Positions 12,400 through 24,756 are shown, numbered from the stretch's first letter. The stretch: DNA of 64,000 nt from Pseudopyrenochaeta lycopersici (GCA_003313425.1 NHZP01000006.1:1736001-1800000), one strand, 5' to 3'. Notes: generated by a model from the letters alone, not told the origin. Translations and numbers: made by a program.

Positions 12400-13372
12400 A
12401 GGGAGGTAGCTGTAATAACTGCGTATCTTAAGCCTCTTCCTCTCGCGTTGCGATAACTTCCTATGTCTTATTGTCGCTATTTTCTCCTTTTATAACTATT
12501 ATATTAATCTAGGGGGTTACCTTATTTTTTATTCTACAGTCCTTAGCTATATAGCCTTTCTTATTACAGTTAAAACAGGTAATTTCTTTCTTCTTCCCGC
12601 CTTTATCTAATTTTTCCTTATTAAGGTTATCTAGATGTATTACCTTAAGGCCTCCTAACATGTATTATATAGGCACTCTCTGTAGTTAATACTAGTGTCG
12701 CGGGCAACTATTATTTAGCTTATTATAATAATCCTTTCGCAGTTTCTTATCTTCTTTTGTTTATCTAGGTTGTTGTCCCGCGAGTTGCACGCGAAGCTCG
12801 TAGAGCTCTATATCTAGTCAGATAGTCTTATTAATTAGGTCGTCTAGTGTTATAATTTTTATGCCTGTACGCATAAGCTTAGTCTAGACGTCCGCTTTTA
12901 GGCCCTGTTTATACATAGTTTTTAGGGTATTGTTATTCTAGCTAGTCTGTCTAGCGTAACCTAGAAATTTGTTAGTGTAGTTAGCTACAGACTTAGTTTA
13001 CTGCATATTTTAAATCTTACGTTCTATAATAGTTGCTACGTTTAGAAGTCTAAACGCTTAACGCATGCATACTTTAAACCTTTCTGTATTTTTAAACATA
13101 ATAATTAGTTCTTAGGGCTTCTCTTTATCGCTTATGTACTTAACTAGGTAGGGTTTCACCTATTTAGCAGCTTCGCCTCTTATATAGCTTAATATAAGCA
13201 CTGCTTAGTCGTCGTCGTCTATAGTAGTCGCATTAAACTTAAAGAAGAGGTTAAACTAGAGTAACTACTCTTTAAGCTTAAAGTAATCTCTATAGAAGAG
13301 GTCTAGTTTAGCGACAGCGTTACCTGGCCTAGTAGTATAATAGTTCGTGTTATCTATCTTAGTGTCACTTAT
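12400..13372 (-). pseudogene. gypsy-1A gag
   Basis: The start codon reads ATA at 13,372 where gypsy-1B has ATG. The frame matches gypsy-1B gag, including the DDDD run near 13,215 and the same TAA codons at former Gln positions. A CCHC zinc-knuckle remnant lies near 12,580. It is the retroelement capsid/nucleocapsid precursor, broken by RIP. The left limit is approximate because the gag-pol boundary cannot be seen through the stops. Confidence 0.75.
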
Positions 13373-13389
13373 CTTAAGGGTGTTTAAAG

Positions 13390-13783
13390 TGTAATAAATC
13401 TTAAAAGCTATTAGTAAGAATAACTAATAAGATTATAAGGTTAGTTCTCTAGGATAGAGTAAGGGACTAGATAGAAGGGGGGTTTAATACTAAGATAGTA
13501 AGAGGGTGCTTCTGTAAAGAGTACTAAGGGTTAAGAATAATTAGTATTACTATTACTATACTGTAGAGTATAATATTAAGTTAAACATAATAAGCTATAA
13601 GGGTTTATTATAGTAATCTATATACATAACGCGCTCGTTGCGCTCGCCGCGAGCGCTGCGAGCGCTCGTCCTTAGCTGAGCGAGCGGTCACGTGACACGT
13701 GACAGAGTGGAACACTGGCGCTTCCCGACTGGCTGTCAGCACCTGAGGCTTTCCCTCCTTGTCCGGGATTCCAGATCCTAACA
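13390..13783 (-). repeat. gypsy-1A 5' LTR
   Basis: 394 bp, right-hand LTR. It differs from the 3' LTR by transitions. Followed by the GTAAA duplication. Confidence 0.95.
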
Positions 13784-14689
13784 GTAAAGTTAGACAAGCT
13801 GTTAGTCTACATTCGAGCAATAGTCTCTGTCTACTTAAAGAAGACGTGCTGCAGACTAAAGCTCTTAATCTAAGAATAGGTAGCTACTTTAAAGAGCACT
13901 GTCAGCATCAACGATAAGGAAGAGCAACTGCGCGCTTAGGATTAATACATTGCAGCCTTAAAGCTAATAAGATAACTAACGCATTAGGACAGCTAGCTAA
14001 CTAAGTATGATTACGCAGTAACTATTGCAGAGACTGAAGAAATTAGAGAAGTCTAAAAACTTAATTATGTAATATAAGATTTCCTAAACGCAGTCAGTAA
14101 GGTCAGCCCTAACTAGGTGCTATTATTCTAAGACTAAGGAAGACGCGAGCTAGGAATAAATTAAAAAGAAATAATAAAACGCTTCTAAGATTATATAAGC
14201 TTATACTACCTAAAAGGGAGACAGTAGAAGGGCGCTTTTACTGCAAGTAAAGCTTTATATCTTGCTAGTAGTAGTAAATCTACCTAGGACACAGATAGGG
14301 ACGCCTCTCTTATGCCTAATAGCGTATTATCTAACTAACCTAAACAGGGGTTAAGGAGGAAGTCCTTATTAAAAAAACGCCTAGCCAGTTATTTTACTAT
14401 ATTTAAGCAGTCTTAGAATTAGGATAAAGCAGCAGCTAGAGGTATAAAATACCCTGCTTATAGACTACGCTATCTTCTTACTAACTGCCTCTATATTAAT
14501 AATAATAATGCCCTAGACTAGTTTAAGCTAAGGGAATTAATATTAGAGCTAGTAAAGCTACGCCTATAATATAATCTTAATATATAGGAATAAGTAAAGG
14601 CATTAAAAAGATAATAAATATAAACACTAAGCTTTAAGAACTCTTACACTCCTACGCTTAAGATATCTGCTAACTAACTTAAAGGTTAG

Positions 14690-17600
14690 AAGATTATAAT
14701 AATTAGTGCTGCGTTTATTACTGTATCTTTCTAAGCTGAGTATTTAGACTACTTACTAAGATAATCCTTTATCCTTAACTTAGGCTCGACGATCTACGTT
14801 ACGAACAACCAAACTTAACTTTAAAACCTGCGTCCTCTTACTAAGGCAGATTTTATATTAGCTAGGAACACACGAATTTAGATATAAGGATATAGAATAG
14901 TGTGGCTTAACCTAAGAGGGCTATATAGGCTAACAAGGCTTGTGCTGAACGATGTGGCATAGTGTCTGGAAATCCTATGCAATCTAGTATTATTCAGGCT
15001 GCTTAGGTAATAGGGCGTGTGGTAGGACAATAAGAATGAGCCTACGACTCTTAAGAGGCGAGACAACTTAATAATCGCATGCCTAAAAGAAGCACATAGA
15101 TAATAGATACTTGAGTAATAAGACGAAATCTAGGCAGTCTTTCACACAAGAACAATTAATTCTTGGGCGAAGCGAGTACTACAGAAAGCTGATGCGATGC
15201 GCTGGCATAAACGCATAGGACATCTAGGGCTGGCAGCTATCGAACACCTAGTCTAGTAATCTGAGGGAGTGCGCATTAAGGGAGTTATAACAGTTAAGTG
15301 CGACGCGTGCGGAAGAGCTAAAACTAAGCGTTAAATATAACGCGCGTCTTGATTAAACTACGAAGGCCCTAGAGAAAGACTAGCTATTAACTTCTATTCT
15401 TATAAGGAGGGAAGCTTAACAAAAGAGAAGAGTTAAATGCTTATTACTAATTAATACTCTGGTTTTATATAGGACTTTTACTTTAAGGACAATTAACTTA
15501 GGAAGTTAATTATTAGGTTACTAGATATTATTATCTAGTTCCTAAAGAAGTAGTATAATATTACTGTTAAAGTAATTAAATATAATAGTAAGATTGTAAC
15601 TACGAAGCCGGAGGTAGCACGATAGTGTACCGCGTAAGTAATACAACTTGAGCCTTCAGCTCTAGATACCTAAGCACAAAACAGTAGTGCTGAACGCTTA
15701 GGGGGTGTAGTTAAAGATAAATCTCGCGCGATAAGGCTAGACGCAAACTTGCTATAGGAGCTATAGCTAGTGATTACACGAGCAGCAGTGTATCTATACA
15801 ATTAAACGCTGAACTACTTGAATTATTAGAAGTTACTGTATAAAGTTTTCTTTACATTTGCAGCTCTCCAAAACGGTATCGCTACAACACCTTAAAAACT
15901 AAACCTAGCACACCTAAAAGTATATAGCTGCAAGGCCTTTACCTTAACTAATAATACTCTTTAAGGTAAATTACAACTCTAACGTCTTAATCCGCGAGCT
16001 TAGATTAGATACCTAGTTAGATATTAGTTATCTAATATCTACAAGATCTAGATTCTAACTATAGGCAAGGTAATTAGTACTTAAGACGTAGTGTTTAATA
16101 AAGATATAATATTTAACAGGAAGACAAAAGACATTATAGATAATCTTATGCACAGCACCTTGAACGAGATAGCTGCATGGGTGAGATCTGCTGAGCTTCT
16201 AGAACCTACCTACGATTAACTAAAGACTAAAACGTTCTTTAAAGATAACATAACATAGGATACTAAGCTAACCTAAGAATATAATAGCCTAGGATACTAC
16301 TAAGGAAGGAAGACGGGGTACACCTATCCTACGCTACTAGCGACTCTACCGCTAGTAGCGCTGCTTGCGCATCTGCTAGCAGGCGCTTATTAGGAAGATA
16401 CTTAAGACTTAGATGCTTTATTAAAGACTGTCCTATAGAAGGCCGTATTTATGGCTAGGACACAGGCTAGGAACATTAGTACGTACGAAGGCAGGCTAGT
16501 AGATAAAGCTTAAATAAACCGAATGCTAGCATAAGGACTAAGGCCTTATCTTAACTAACTTCTACTGCTACTGTTAACCTAGAGGCAGGTAGAAGAACAT
16601 CTACTTAGAGACTACTAGAAGAAAGCCTAGAGAGAGTATCTTAAGAGTTATAAGTATATAAAATTATAGTCTAAAGTGCCTGTAAAGAAAGTAAAAGTAA
16701 AGGGTTAATAGATCTTAGACTGTATGTAGGTGTACACCTATAAGCTTAATAAGGACTATCGCTTTAAGAGCTGTAAGGCGCGATTAGTTATCTAAGGAGA
16801 CTAACAGAGAAATATTACTTCTTAGGAAACCTATGCAGCTACTCTCGCAAGCTGTTTATTTTGTATGCTAATAGCGATTGCTGCTTATTTTGATCTTAAG
16901 CTTAAATAGTACGACGTTACGAATGCTTTCATTTATGCAGTAATAGACTAAGAGATCTATATAAGAATGCTACATAGCTATTAGAAGCCTAGGACAGTAC
17001 TATAAGTTAATAAGGCCTTATATAGGCTCTAAATATTACTAGTCCTCTAGCAGAAGGAATTTATATTAACTCTTAAGAAACTGGGCTTTTAGAGTGTCCC
17101 TTACAAGCTATACTATCTAATTAAAGACAGAATTATTATATTCTTCTATGTTAATAATATTATTCTTATATACAGTAAGTAGAAAGAGACTAAAGCCTAA
17201 TAAGTAATTTAACATCTTAGAGATAAGTACTTAATAACCAGCAGAGATAATCTTTAATAGTTTCTTAGAGTTAAAGTTATTAGGAGCTAAGAGCAGCGTA
17301 AGATCTAGCTATTACAAGCAGTATACGCGGATAAGATTAGCCGTTAGTTAACAGAAGGGACATCTGACACAACACTCTAATAGCGGCCATTAAACTTAAG
17401 CCTTAGGAAGGCCTAGCTACTCTTTTAGAAATTAATAAGTACTAGTAAAAGATTAGATCTCTAATGTTTACAGCTGTAACTACTCGTCTAGACATTGTAT
17501 TCGCGACGTCACAACTAGCACGCTTTCTAATGAATCTAGGATAGGAGCATCATGATGCAGCCGATCGAGTTCTCCTCTACCTGCAGAGCACTAGAAATCG

Positions 17601-18275
17601 AGCGCTCGAGCTCAGCGGAGATAGTCAACTAGAAGTCGCGAGCGACGCCTCTTTTGCTAATAACACACTAGACAGAAAGAGCTTGCAGGGATATATAATT
17701 AAGTTGTTTAGTGGCCTAATTACTTAGAAAGTAAGTAAGTAAGATATAGTCACAACCTCGACGACAGAAGCTAAGCTTCTTGCGCTATTATAAGTTATAA
17801 AAGAAGCTATATTTATATTATAACTACTTAAGGAACTGCAAATTAAACTGCCTAAGGACATAATTACGATATAATGTGATAACACTTAAACTATCTAGCT
17901 AATTAATAAAGAGGTCTCACGATTGCAAACTAAGCTCTGGTATGTAGACATTTATAATTATTAGCTAAGATAGGAAGTGTTAAGAAGAAGTATTTAGGTT
18001 ATCTATGTCTAATTAGCTAACATGCTAGCTAATAGCTTTACAAAGGCGCTCCTAGCTAACAAATAGGCACAGTTTCTAAGCTAAATAAGCCTTATAGAGC
18101 GTACAGGAAGTATAGATCTAACAGCAGCGCACCTTAAAGAGATCTAAAGCTAAATTAAGAAGCTAGAGATTAAACAGGCGTAGCTAGACGGTAATTAACG
18201 CTTCTTGCACACGAGCTCTAGGCTTATTAGAAGACAATATAAGCAGTTCTTATCTAGCTTAAAACGGTTTCTAAG
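14690..18275 (+). pseudogene. copia-1 pol (protease, integrase, RT, RNase H)
   Basis: Domains in order: protease with ILNLGSTIYVTN near 14,775 where copia-2 has ILDSGSTAHICN (catalytic Asp lost); integrase zinc region HKRIGHLGLAAIEHLV near 15,210 and KCDACGRAKTKR near 15,300; integrase core near 15,380 with LAINFYSYKEG (Asp to Asn versus copia-2 AIDFHDYE); a GGVVKDKSRAIRLDANL block near 15,700; and RT with FFYVNNIILIY near 17,147, where Ty1/copia RTs have YVDD. RNase H follows. Every change is G-to-A or C-to-T. It once copied and integrated the element; it is now non-functional. Confidence 0.9.
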
Positions 18276-18286
18276 CTGAGGAGGTG

Positions 18287-18482
18287 TGTTAGATACATGC
18301 TACTCTACCAGACAATGTTAGTAGTAGGCAATATAGTAGGGCTGATACGACAGAAGTCCCGGAAGTATAAAAGGCAAGAGAACACAGTAGAAAAAACAAA
18401 AAAAACACAATTATGATTAACACACAATCGATTTATCGCAGTTATTAATTCTGAAAAACGCATTTCAGCATTTTATCTGACA
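18287..18482 (+). repeat. copia-1 3' LTR
   Basis: 196 bp, preceded by a short purine tract (GCTGAGGAGG) at 18,275-18,284 that could serve as the polypurine primer. Followed directly by the ATACT target duplication. Confidence 0.95.
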
Positions 18483-18961
18483 ATACTATACTTATTCGCT
18501 ACATTCTTAAGAAGCTGAAAATGCTCCTTAATTACCTCAGGGTCCTCCTGTTCTGCTCTTTAGTAGTCGTATTTCTTACTCTACGCAATTTACACTTTAG
18601 GGTTGCGTCTAACGTAGTTGTTAACCTAATTAACACTAACTAGTAGGTTACCCCGCAGTCGACGTAGCAAGTTTGCGGTATCTTTAACTATACGCTTGCG
18701 AGGTAGGTATCTGCAGGTGGCAAGGTCTAATATCTACTTAGTTAATGTCTGTTCTTTATTATTGTTAAGGTTTCTGTTATTTATAACAGTTTTAGTGCGT
18801 ACAGGGCGGCCTTAGAGGCGGCGTCTGAGTGTTTTATAGTTTACGCGATATATACTTACTGCTCTCCTAATGCTTAAGATTTTATTCCTTTGCAACGCTT
18901 TTATTGCACAGTTAATTCTTCCTTCTTACGTATTGTCCTGAATCTTTGGATTTACAGGCAT
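18483..18961 (-). pseudogene. pogo-A transposase, N-terminal half (HTH / CENP-B type)
   Basis: Starts with ATG at 18,961 (MPVNPKI, then a stop at an expected Gln). The N-terminal helix-turn-helix reads RINYAIKALQRNKILSI-like, followed by a YKTLRRR...GRP segment and a second HTH ending in LPRKRIVKDTANLLRRR. This is the psq plus CENP-B/Tc5 DNA-binding order of pogo-superfamily transposases. The frame runs into the copia-1 target site at 18,483-18,487. The first 100 residues match pogo-B apart from transitions. Confidence 0.8.
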
Positions 18962-19055
18962 AGTGGTGATGAGGTAGAGGGATGAAATGTTTTGGTGGGT
19001 GTCTTGGCACACTTGACTAATTCGCTTGTGTGACTAACTCGCTTGTAAAGTACGT

Positions 19056-20370
19056 TAGATAAGGCTATATAATTATTTAATAAAGCTCGGTCCTCTAGTC
19101 GACTAGAGTCTAAGTCTACTATGTTAAAAAGTGACTGTTGTTTCGTCCTATTTAGTTACAGTTACTTCTCTTTATTAATTTAGTAGACACTTTCTATATA
19201 TCTATTTACTTAACTTATAAATGCAGAATCTTATATGTGCGTAATTGTAGCCCACTTTTGTATCTTTGTTCCCACGCCTATCCAGTCCGCACACTCCTTC
19301 CATGCTTGCGCATGCAATAGCCTAGAAGACGGCTTCAATTGATACCTTCGTGACGGATGTAAGCGACCGCGGGGGTCGTAATAGATCGAAATCAATGGGG
19401 CTGTCAAGGTTGCTGTAAGCGGTAGAAGGCGCAGTGGAAAGGCCTGCTGATGTGCTGTCAGCGTGAGAAGACCTTGTCATCAAACACTGGCGAGGACTGT
19501 CAGCTTCCAGACCAGCTTCTACGCTCGCTGCTCTGAGTGACAATGGAATAGAGGGACAGATTCGAGGAAACACACGACGGTAGCACTCCCGCTAGGGCGT
19601 ACGAGCTGACATGTAGATTTGGAATCTACAGTTGTGAGTTGCGTTAAGATAGCATTACGTGTAAAGTATGACGTGTAAAGTATAATGTGTTACGCAAGCT
19701 AGTAGGGTGGTCAGCTCGCTCATGAGCGACGTTAATATTAGTTTAGTATAGTAGTTCCCTACATTTACCTACTCATATTAGGAAGACGTTAGGCGATGCC
19801 TAGGTTGCACTAGTACTGTCCGGGTAGAAAGACGAAAACCCTCCTAATAAAGGAGCACGGGGTGGTAGAGTCCACAGAAAGCTGACATCTACCCTTCATG
19901 AAATTGGTGTCGCAAGGGCGAAGAGGGGAGGCTGAGTTTCAGTCAGTATAACAACCATACTCTTATGGGAGACAGCCGAAGCCTTAATGAAATTTCATCG
20001 ATGTCGTTAAAGTGCAGAATATTGTTCTCTCTAGATATGATAGATTGTTGGAGTCATATGAGAGGTGGCATCTCGGACATCTCGGGGTAAAGCAGCTGCA
20101 GGAGGCGAGGTGGTAGGTGGATAAAGACACTGCTGGGGTTTGCAAATCAGAGGAGCCTGTAGATTCTGCCAAGAGAGGATCCAGAGCTGCACCAGCCCAT
20201 CCATCAGGCACCTGGTTCCACGTGGCATGCACGTGGGAAAGCAGAGAGCGTATTGCTGTAACGCTCCCCAGTGTCGTTGGATGGTTGTACACAGTCATGG
20301 ACCGTGCACTTGTGGGGGCGGATCCAGCCGTGCCATGCCGTGCCAAGCTCGATGCTCCTCTTGACAGGCA
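19056..20370. other. Unassigned sequence between pogo-A and mariner-1
   Basis: No gene recognised. A minus-strand open frame at 19,322-19,573 (83 residues, Ser/Pro-rich) has no known domain. At 19,984-20,470 five or more overlapping frames on both strands are open at once in GC-richer sequence, which argues that openness there is due to composition rather than coding. No terminal repeats were found. Confidence 0.4.
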
Positions 20371-20558
20371 CACGCGGAAAGCAAAATAAACCGCACTGCA
20401 AAATAACCGAGGATGGCCCGCGTTCCCCAACACCACCCAAATCACCACCAAAACAATGAATTACAGGCATAATAGGCTAGTAATAGTTGAAGTGAAGCTG
20501 CTGGGAAGCATAATATAGCTATATACATAGAAGATTCATGGTGTTGGGCCCAATTTGG

Positions 20559-21186
20559 TCAATACCCAGCCATTCTACCCTCCATATTGATACATTCTTG
20601 AAGCCTTGTTGGCATACTATGAACTCTCTCATTTATAAAGTCTTGTGAGACTAGCTGCCAGCCCTCATAAGCTAGCTCTCTCATCTCAAACTCATCCCAA
20701 TGGGTATACTTCTTAGGGTGTTGCTTTGGTGGTTGCCAACAGTTCTCAATAGGAGCCAGGTCTGGTGAATTAGGACAATTAAAGAAGTAGTCTAGCTTAT
20801 TCTTCTGCTTCCACTTAGCTACTATATTCTAAGCTGACTTGCCTCCATGACCAGAGTCATTATCTTCCTCAAGAATGAACTTATCTCCGCGATCAAGCCA
20901 TAGCTTGATGATAGGCTCAAGAATCTGATCACGATAAGTAGTAAGGGATAGCTTCTCATTCTTATTACTTAGTACCTTATAAAAGTGGAGGTCACTCTTG
21001 AAGTTATATCCTATTGCAGCCCATGAGTGAGCAGCTTCAAACTGCTTCTCATCATCTCGATCACGCTGCTCTTGAATGCAGTCTCCACAGTATCTCTCCC
21101 CAGGTCTCCTGATGATCCTCATCTTGCCTTGAGGCCCTACTCGCCAGTGTACCTCATCAGAGAATCTAACATCCTCCCAGTCCTCC
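20559..21186 (-). pseudogene. mariner-1 transposase, C-terminal DDE part
   Basis: If hAT-2a and one 8-bp duplication are removed, 24,756-24,284 plus 21,186-20,559 gives 1,101 nt: 367 codons in a single frame, typical for Tc1/mariner. The catalytic triad is visible: VRFSDEVHW, then ILEEDNDSGHG, then NSPDLAPIENCW. Only one internal stop remains (TAG at 20,829-20,831), just after the second Asp. Except for that stop and the hAT insertion, the gene looks capable, so it was young when the hAT landed. Confidence 0.9.
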
Positions 21187-21194
21187 TCTTCAGG

Positions 21195-24100
21195 CAGTGT
21201 GAGGAATGGATGGATCTGAAATGGATGTGCTTGGAAAAGCCATCCAAATCTCGGTTATCTAGATGCGGAATAGATATCCACATCCATCTATTTCAAGGCG
21301 TCTGTCACAGGACTGTCCTGTGATACTTAAGTAACACTACGCTATTGCCTAGCCCTTTTGTACTACGGTAAATTGCCTACTTAGGATGGCGCGCAAACGC
21401 GCTCTGTCCTAATTAGGATCTATCTTTCTGCATCCTACATCTCTGCTACCTCTACTTCATGCAACACCCTGATTATAATATACTAATCCTAGCTACTGCA
21501 ACATATCTGAATAGAGTATGTCGTACCTTATCATACTGCCTCACACAGAAGCCTTAAGTCTGCTATATCTAACAGATCCGTAACAGCGTCCGCACACGAT
21601 TTCACCTCCACTATTACTCAGCCATTACCTCTACAGCTCTACTATTATATTCAATATCACATTTAATATATGCAGGGGTTTAGAGGTTATCACATTCTAT
21701 TATACTATTACTATATTTACAAATATCGCTGCAGGCCTATAGATTCTTCTATATTTAACTTTCTAACTGTCTATTATATAGGTAGTTCTGTATTATAAAG
21801 AAAGTGCAGTAAGCTTATCCTAAGCATCTCTTAATACTGTCGTTACTAATGTTATCCTTAGCGTTATTACTAGACGTTACTTCTAATACTACTTTAGATG
21901 CCCTAAGTTACTTAAAGGAGCTAATAAATTCGCGTATAGAGGACGCTATTCTAGATAAAAAATTAAAATTTAAGTATAATTATATTAACTAGTCTTAACT
22001 TCCTAGCTTTAGCATTCTAATTTTAAGGTGTACAGCTAGACTTAACTCACCTATATAGAAATTTAGCGTACTAACTAAACATACCCTAACTAGTGCCTGC
22101 TAGTAGCTATGTGTTTACTGCTATACTTCTAATAAAGTTTTATAAATATGTTACGCTTATTATTATAAGGTTAACAGCAGAAGTATAAATATAATTAAAC
22201 ACATCTACTAGGTTTACAGTAAAACTTAGACTAGAGATAGGGAAATTTTCCCCTTTAGAAGAAGGGGGGTGCTAGTGCTAGCAGACCTAGATACTAACAA
22301 GTCCTAAGAGCAGGAGATCTTAAATACGCTAGCTTTAGCCTTTAATAAAGCTACCTTCTAAAAGCTTCTTATCTAATAGATTATTTATAATAATATGTTA
22401 TTTTAGCAGGTTAATAGTAAGCTATTTTACGATCTTCTTACTTATCTATCGCCTCGTGTAAAGAATATAATACCTAGCAGAAAGACTATTAAAGACTAGA
22501 TTATAAAAGGCTATAACACTTATAAGGCTAAAATTAAATAAGAGTTACAGGAATCTATAAGTAAAATCTATATATCCCTTAACCTTTAGACTTCTAGTAA
22601 CTGCCTCTCGCTTAATAGTATTATTACTTACTTTATTAATGCGGAATTTTAGTTAAAAATAATCCTCCTAGCAACTCCTAAGCAAACTAACTTGTATGCG
22701 GGTATAGATATTACAGAGCAAGTTATTTCTGTAATTAAGGACTTTAGCATTTAAGATAAGCTTAGCTATATTATCCTTAATAATGCTTTAAATAATAATT
22801 TAGTAATAAAAACAATTAGAGGATAATTTAGTTTTAATCCTAACAAACGTTGCCTGCGCTGCGCAGGCTATGTTATTAACCTTATTACCTACTATCTTAT
22901 ATTTAGCTTTAATAAGAACCTCTTTGAATTTAAAGGCTTGGTGCTAGCAAATCTAAAGGAGGAATTAAATTAGTAGAGGCGAACAGGACCTATTAGTAAG
23001 GCTTATAATCTAATTATTTAGACATACGTAAGTCTACAAAGACAAAAACGATAGCATTATACCTAATTTAAATACTTTAAATCTATTATTAATTTAACTA
23101 AGTAGTATACGATTAAAATACGAGAGCTCTATAGAAGCAACAACACCTACTAGAATAGTATCTATAACGAGATTAAGACGCTTCTTAAGCTATAAGCCCC
23201 TTTTAAGGACTTCTTAATATCTAAGTACTAACGTATTAGAAAAGAGAAGTCTAAAAGACACTAGACTTAGGATAAAGATTATTCCTAGAATACTATTCTA
23301 AGAGATATACTTAATACAGAAGACTAGGATATCTTAATCTAGTATTAAAAACTTTTAGAGCCTTGTTAGCTTATAATAGTAGATCTCTAAAGCTAGCTAG
23401 GAGATAGTAAATCCTATAGGATTAGCAAAGTTTAATTTAATCTTAAATTTATTATTAAGGAACTTATAGCTGCATATAATTATTATAAATATACTTTGCT
23501 AGCTACAACTAAAGGCTAATAGCATTTTACTGCGCAGATTAAGCTTACTCTAGATAAAGCTAAAGAGTACTACGCAAAACTTAGCGATTTACCGGCATAT
23601 CTTGCAGCAGCTGTGCTGCATCCTACCTATACCTAGAGAGTTATTAAGTCTTAATAGGTAAACAGGAAGTTATAGATTATAACTAGCAGAAAGGCAGTTA
23701 AATCGCTATAGAATTCTACCTATAAGCAACTACCTATCTTAGATACTATATTACTAGTAAAAAAGGTAATAACACACGAACTAGACACGCTAGAAACATT
23801 TTATAATTGCGTAAAAAGCCTAGCTAAGGCATAAAGTAAAGTCTAGAAAGTAGTTATCCTAGATAAGTTTAAGCGATATAGCAACTAAGAGCTAACTAAC
23901 CTTAGACTTCCGCTTAAATAGTAGCGAACTATTAGTAGTAATAAATACCCGCATCTAGCTTAAATAGCGTTCGATATTCTCTTAATTCTAGCAATAAGCG
24001 ATAAGGCCGAGCGTGTATTCAGCCGATTAGGGCTTATAATTACGACCTGACGCAATTATCTTGAACAGCCTACGATACAAGCAGCTTAGTATTTGCATTC

Positions 24101-24283
24101 TTAGGATAAGGTAAACATTATTACTCTTAAATAAACTAAAATATAACCTATATAATAGTAAAAAAAATTAGTAACGTTATCTTGCATAAGTAATTTCGGA
24201 TGTTTCTGGAAATTTTTCCAACATCCATCCAAGCCCCAGTTGGCAAATGGATGCGCTTCCATATCCATCCATTCCTCACACTG
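21195..24283 (+). mobile_element. hAT-2a DNA transposon inserted in mariner-1
   Basis: 3,089 bp. The inverted repeat CAGTGTGAGGAATGGATGGAT opens the element and its complement closes it. The 8-bp target duplication TCTTCAGG is exact (21,187-21,194 and 24,284-24,291), diagnostic of hAT. It contains one plus-strand transposase. A perfect palindrome CACAGGAC-T-GTCCTGTG lies near 21,305 in the 5' leader. Confidence 0.95.
21849..24155 (+). pseudogene. hAT-2a transposase, RIP-stopped
   Basis: One frame of about 769 codons from ATG at 21,849, broken by many TAG/TAA codons but with no net indel. A zinc-finger-like LCVYCYTSNKVL...CYAYYYKVNS is near codon 95. The catalytic region is near codon 300 (IILNNALNNNLVIKTIRG; the family has D-N-A-x-N-N) followed by LRCAGYVINLI. 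The C-terminal dimerisation block is SDKAERVFSRLGLIITT near 24,005, then YLEQPTIQAA. The stop is uncertain: TAA at 24,132-24,134 or at 24,153-24,155; copy hAT-2b supports the latter. Confidence 0.85.
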
Positions 24284-24756
24284 TCTTCAGGCTTCAGAAC
24301 AAGCATAGTCTCACTATACTCTACTCTATTTCTAGCATTTGAGGCAGATACCCAGCCTTTCTGGCAGGCTATACACTTGTGATACTCAAGAGAGCCCATA
24401 GCTCGTCTCATTGTATCACTACTAACATTGAAGTCAAGCCCCTCAGCTAATTGAGCCCAAGTTAAGACGCGTGCTTCCCATCCTGCATCATTGAGGAATC
24501 TGTCTGCCTGCTTGATCATCTTTGGTGATAATAGAGGCTTCCTGCCTCGCTTTTCTGGCTCTTTATTATGCCCGTGGCATCTATCTACACTGCCCTCGCT
24601 GATCATGGCCCATCCTTGGCGGTGACTGACTTGATAATAGTCAAACACATCATTCTTGGAGCGAGGGATCCTACGCGCCTCCATGTACTCAATAGCTCCA
24701 CGGACCTTAGCTTTTTTGGGCGTGTGATGATGACCATTATTCCAAGGGTCTGCCAT
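24284..24756 (-). pseudogene. mariner-1 transposase, N-terminal part
   Basis: The likely start is MADPW at 24,756; an upstream in-frame Met at 24,771 is also possible. The first 155 residues hold the paired helix-turn-helix DNA-binding part (AIEYMEARRI...VFDYYQVSHRQGW; RGRKPLLSPKMIKQADRF), then SDTMRRAMGSLEYHKCIACQ. The open frame runs without a stop into the hAT-2a insertion at the codons for LKPE. Base composition is much less RIP-altered than the nested hAT. Confidence 0.85.

Larger units (their letters stand above)
6824..13783 (-). mobile_element. gypsy-1A chromovirus, complete, minus strand
   Basis: 6,960 bp with 394-bp LTRs (6,824-7,217 and 13,390-13,783) and a 5-bp target duplication GTAAA (6,819-6,823 and 13,784-13,788) in copia-1 gag. 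It is colinear with gypsy-1B at 45,004-51,969 but more heavily RIP-mutated. Order on the minus strand is gag, protease, RT, RNase H, integrase, chromodomain; an antisense gene (plus strand) lies before the 3' LTR. Confidence 0.95.
6483..14620 (+). pseudogene. copia-1 gag, interrupted by gypsy-1A
   Basis: ATG at 6,483 opens a frame (MAQLINRDSDIILTDY) that resembles the start of copia-2 gag (MATLSTRDATVVLTNY). It is cut after 6,823 by gypsy-1A and resumes at 13,789 (VKLDKLLVYI). The downstream part contains a coherent gag-like sequence (NAVSKVSP, RDYISL-like) with many TAG/TAA stops, parallel to copia-2. The zinc-knuckle cysteines are not preserved. It is a capsid-type structural protein by position. 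Coordinates include the inserted element; coding pieces are 6,483-6,823 and 13,789 to about 14,620. Confidence 0.75.
6249..18482 (+). mobile_element. copia-1 LTR retrotransposon, split by gypsy-1A
   Basis: Two 196-bp LTRs (6,249-6,444 and 18,287-18,482) begin TGT(C/T)AGATAC and end ATCTGACA. A 5-bp target duplication ATACT flanks the element (6,244-6,248 and 18,483-18,487). Gene order gag, protease, integrase, RT, RNase H is that of Ty1/copia. A 6,960-bp gypsy element interrupts gag. Without it the element is about 5.3 kb, normal for copia. Dense RIP stops show it is dead. Confidence 0.95.
5440..19055 (-). mobile_element. pogo/Fot1-like transposon (pogo-A), split by copia-1
   Basis: The 5' end is on the right. 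The terminal sequence (ACGTACTTTACAAGCGAG on the minus strand) ends at 19,055 next to TA and matches the start of pogo-B at 44,603 almost base for base. The gene begins at 18,961 (minus), runs to 18,483, is interrupted by copia-1 with an ATACT duplication, and continues from 6,248 leftward. The 3' terminal repeat was not found, so the left limit is approximate. Confidence 0.75.

Noticed and set aside
19984..20470. Cluster of open frames on both strands (up to 155 residues)
   Set aside because: At least five frames are open simultaneously in GC-richer sequence and none shows a domain; openness reflects composition.
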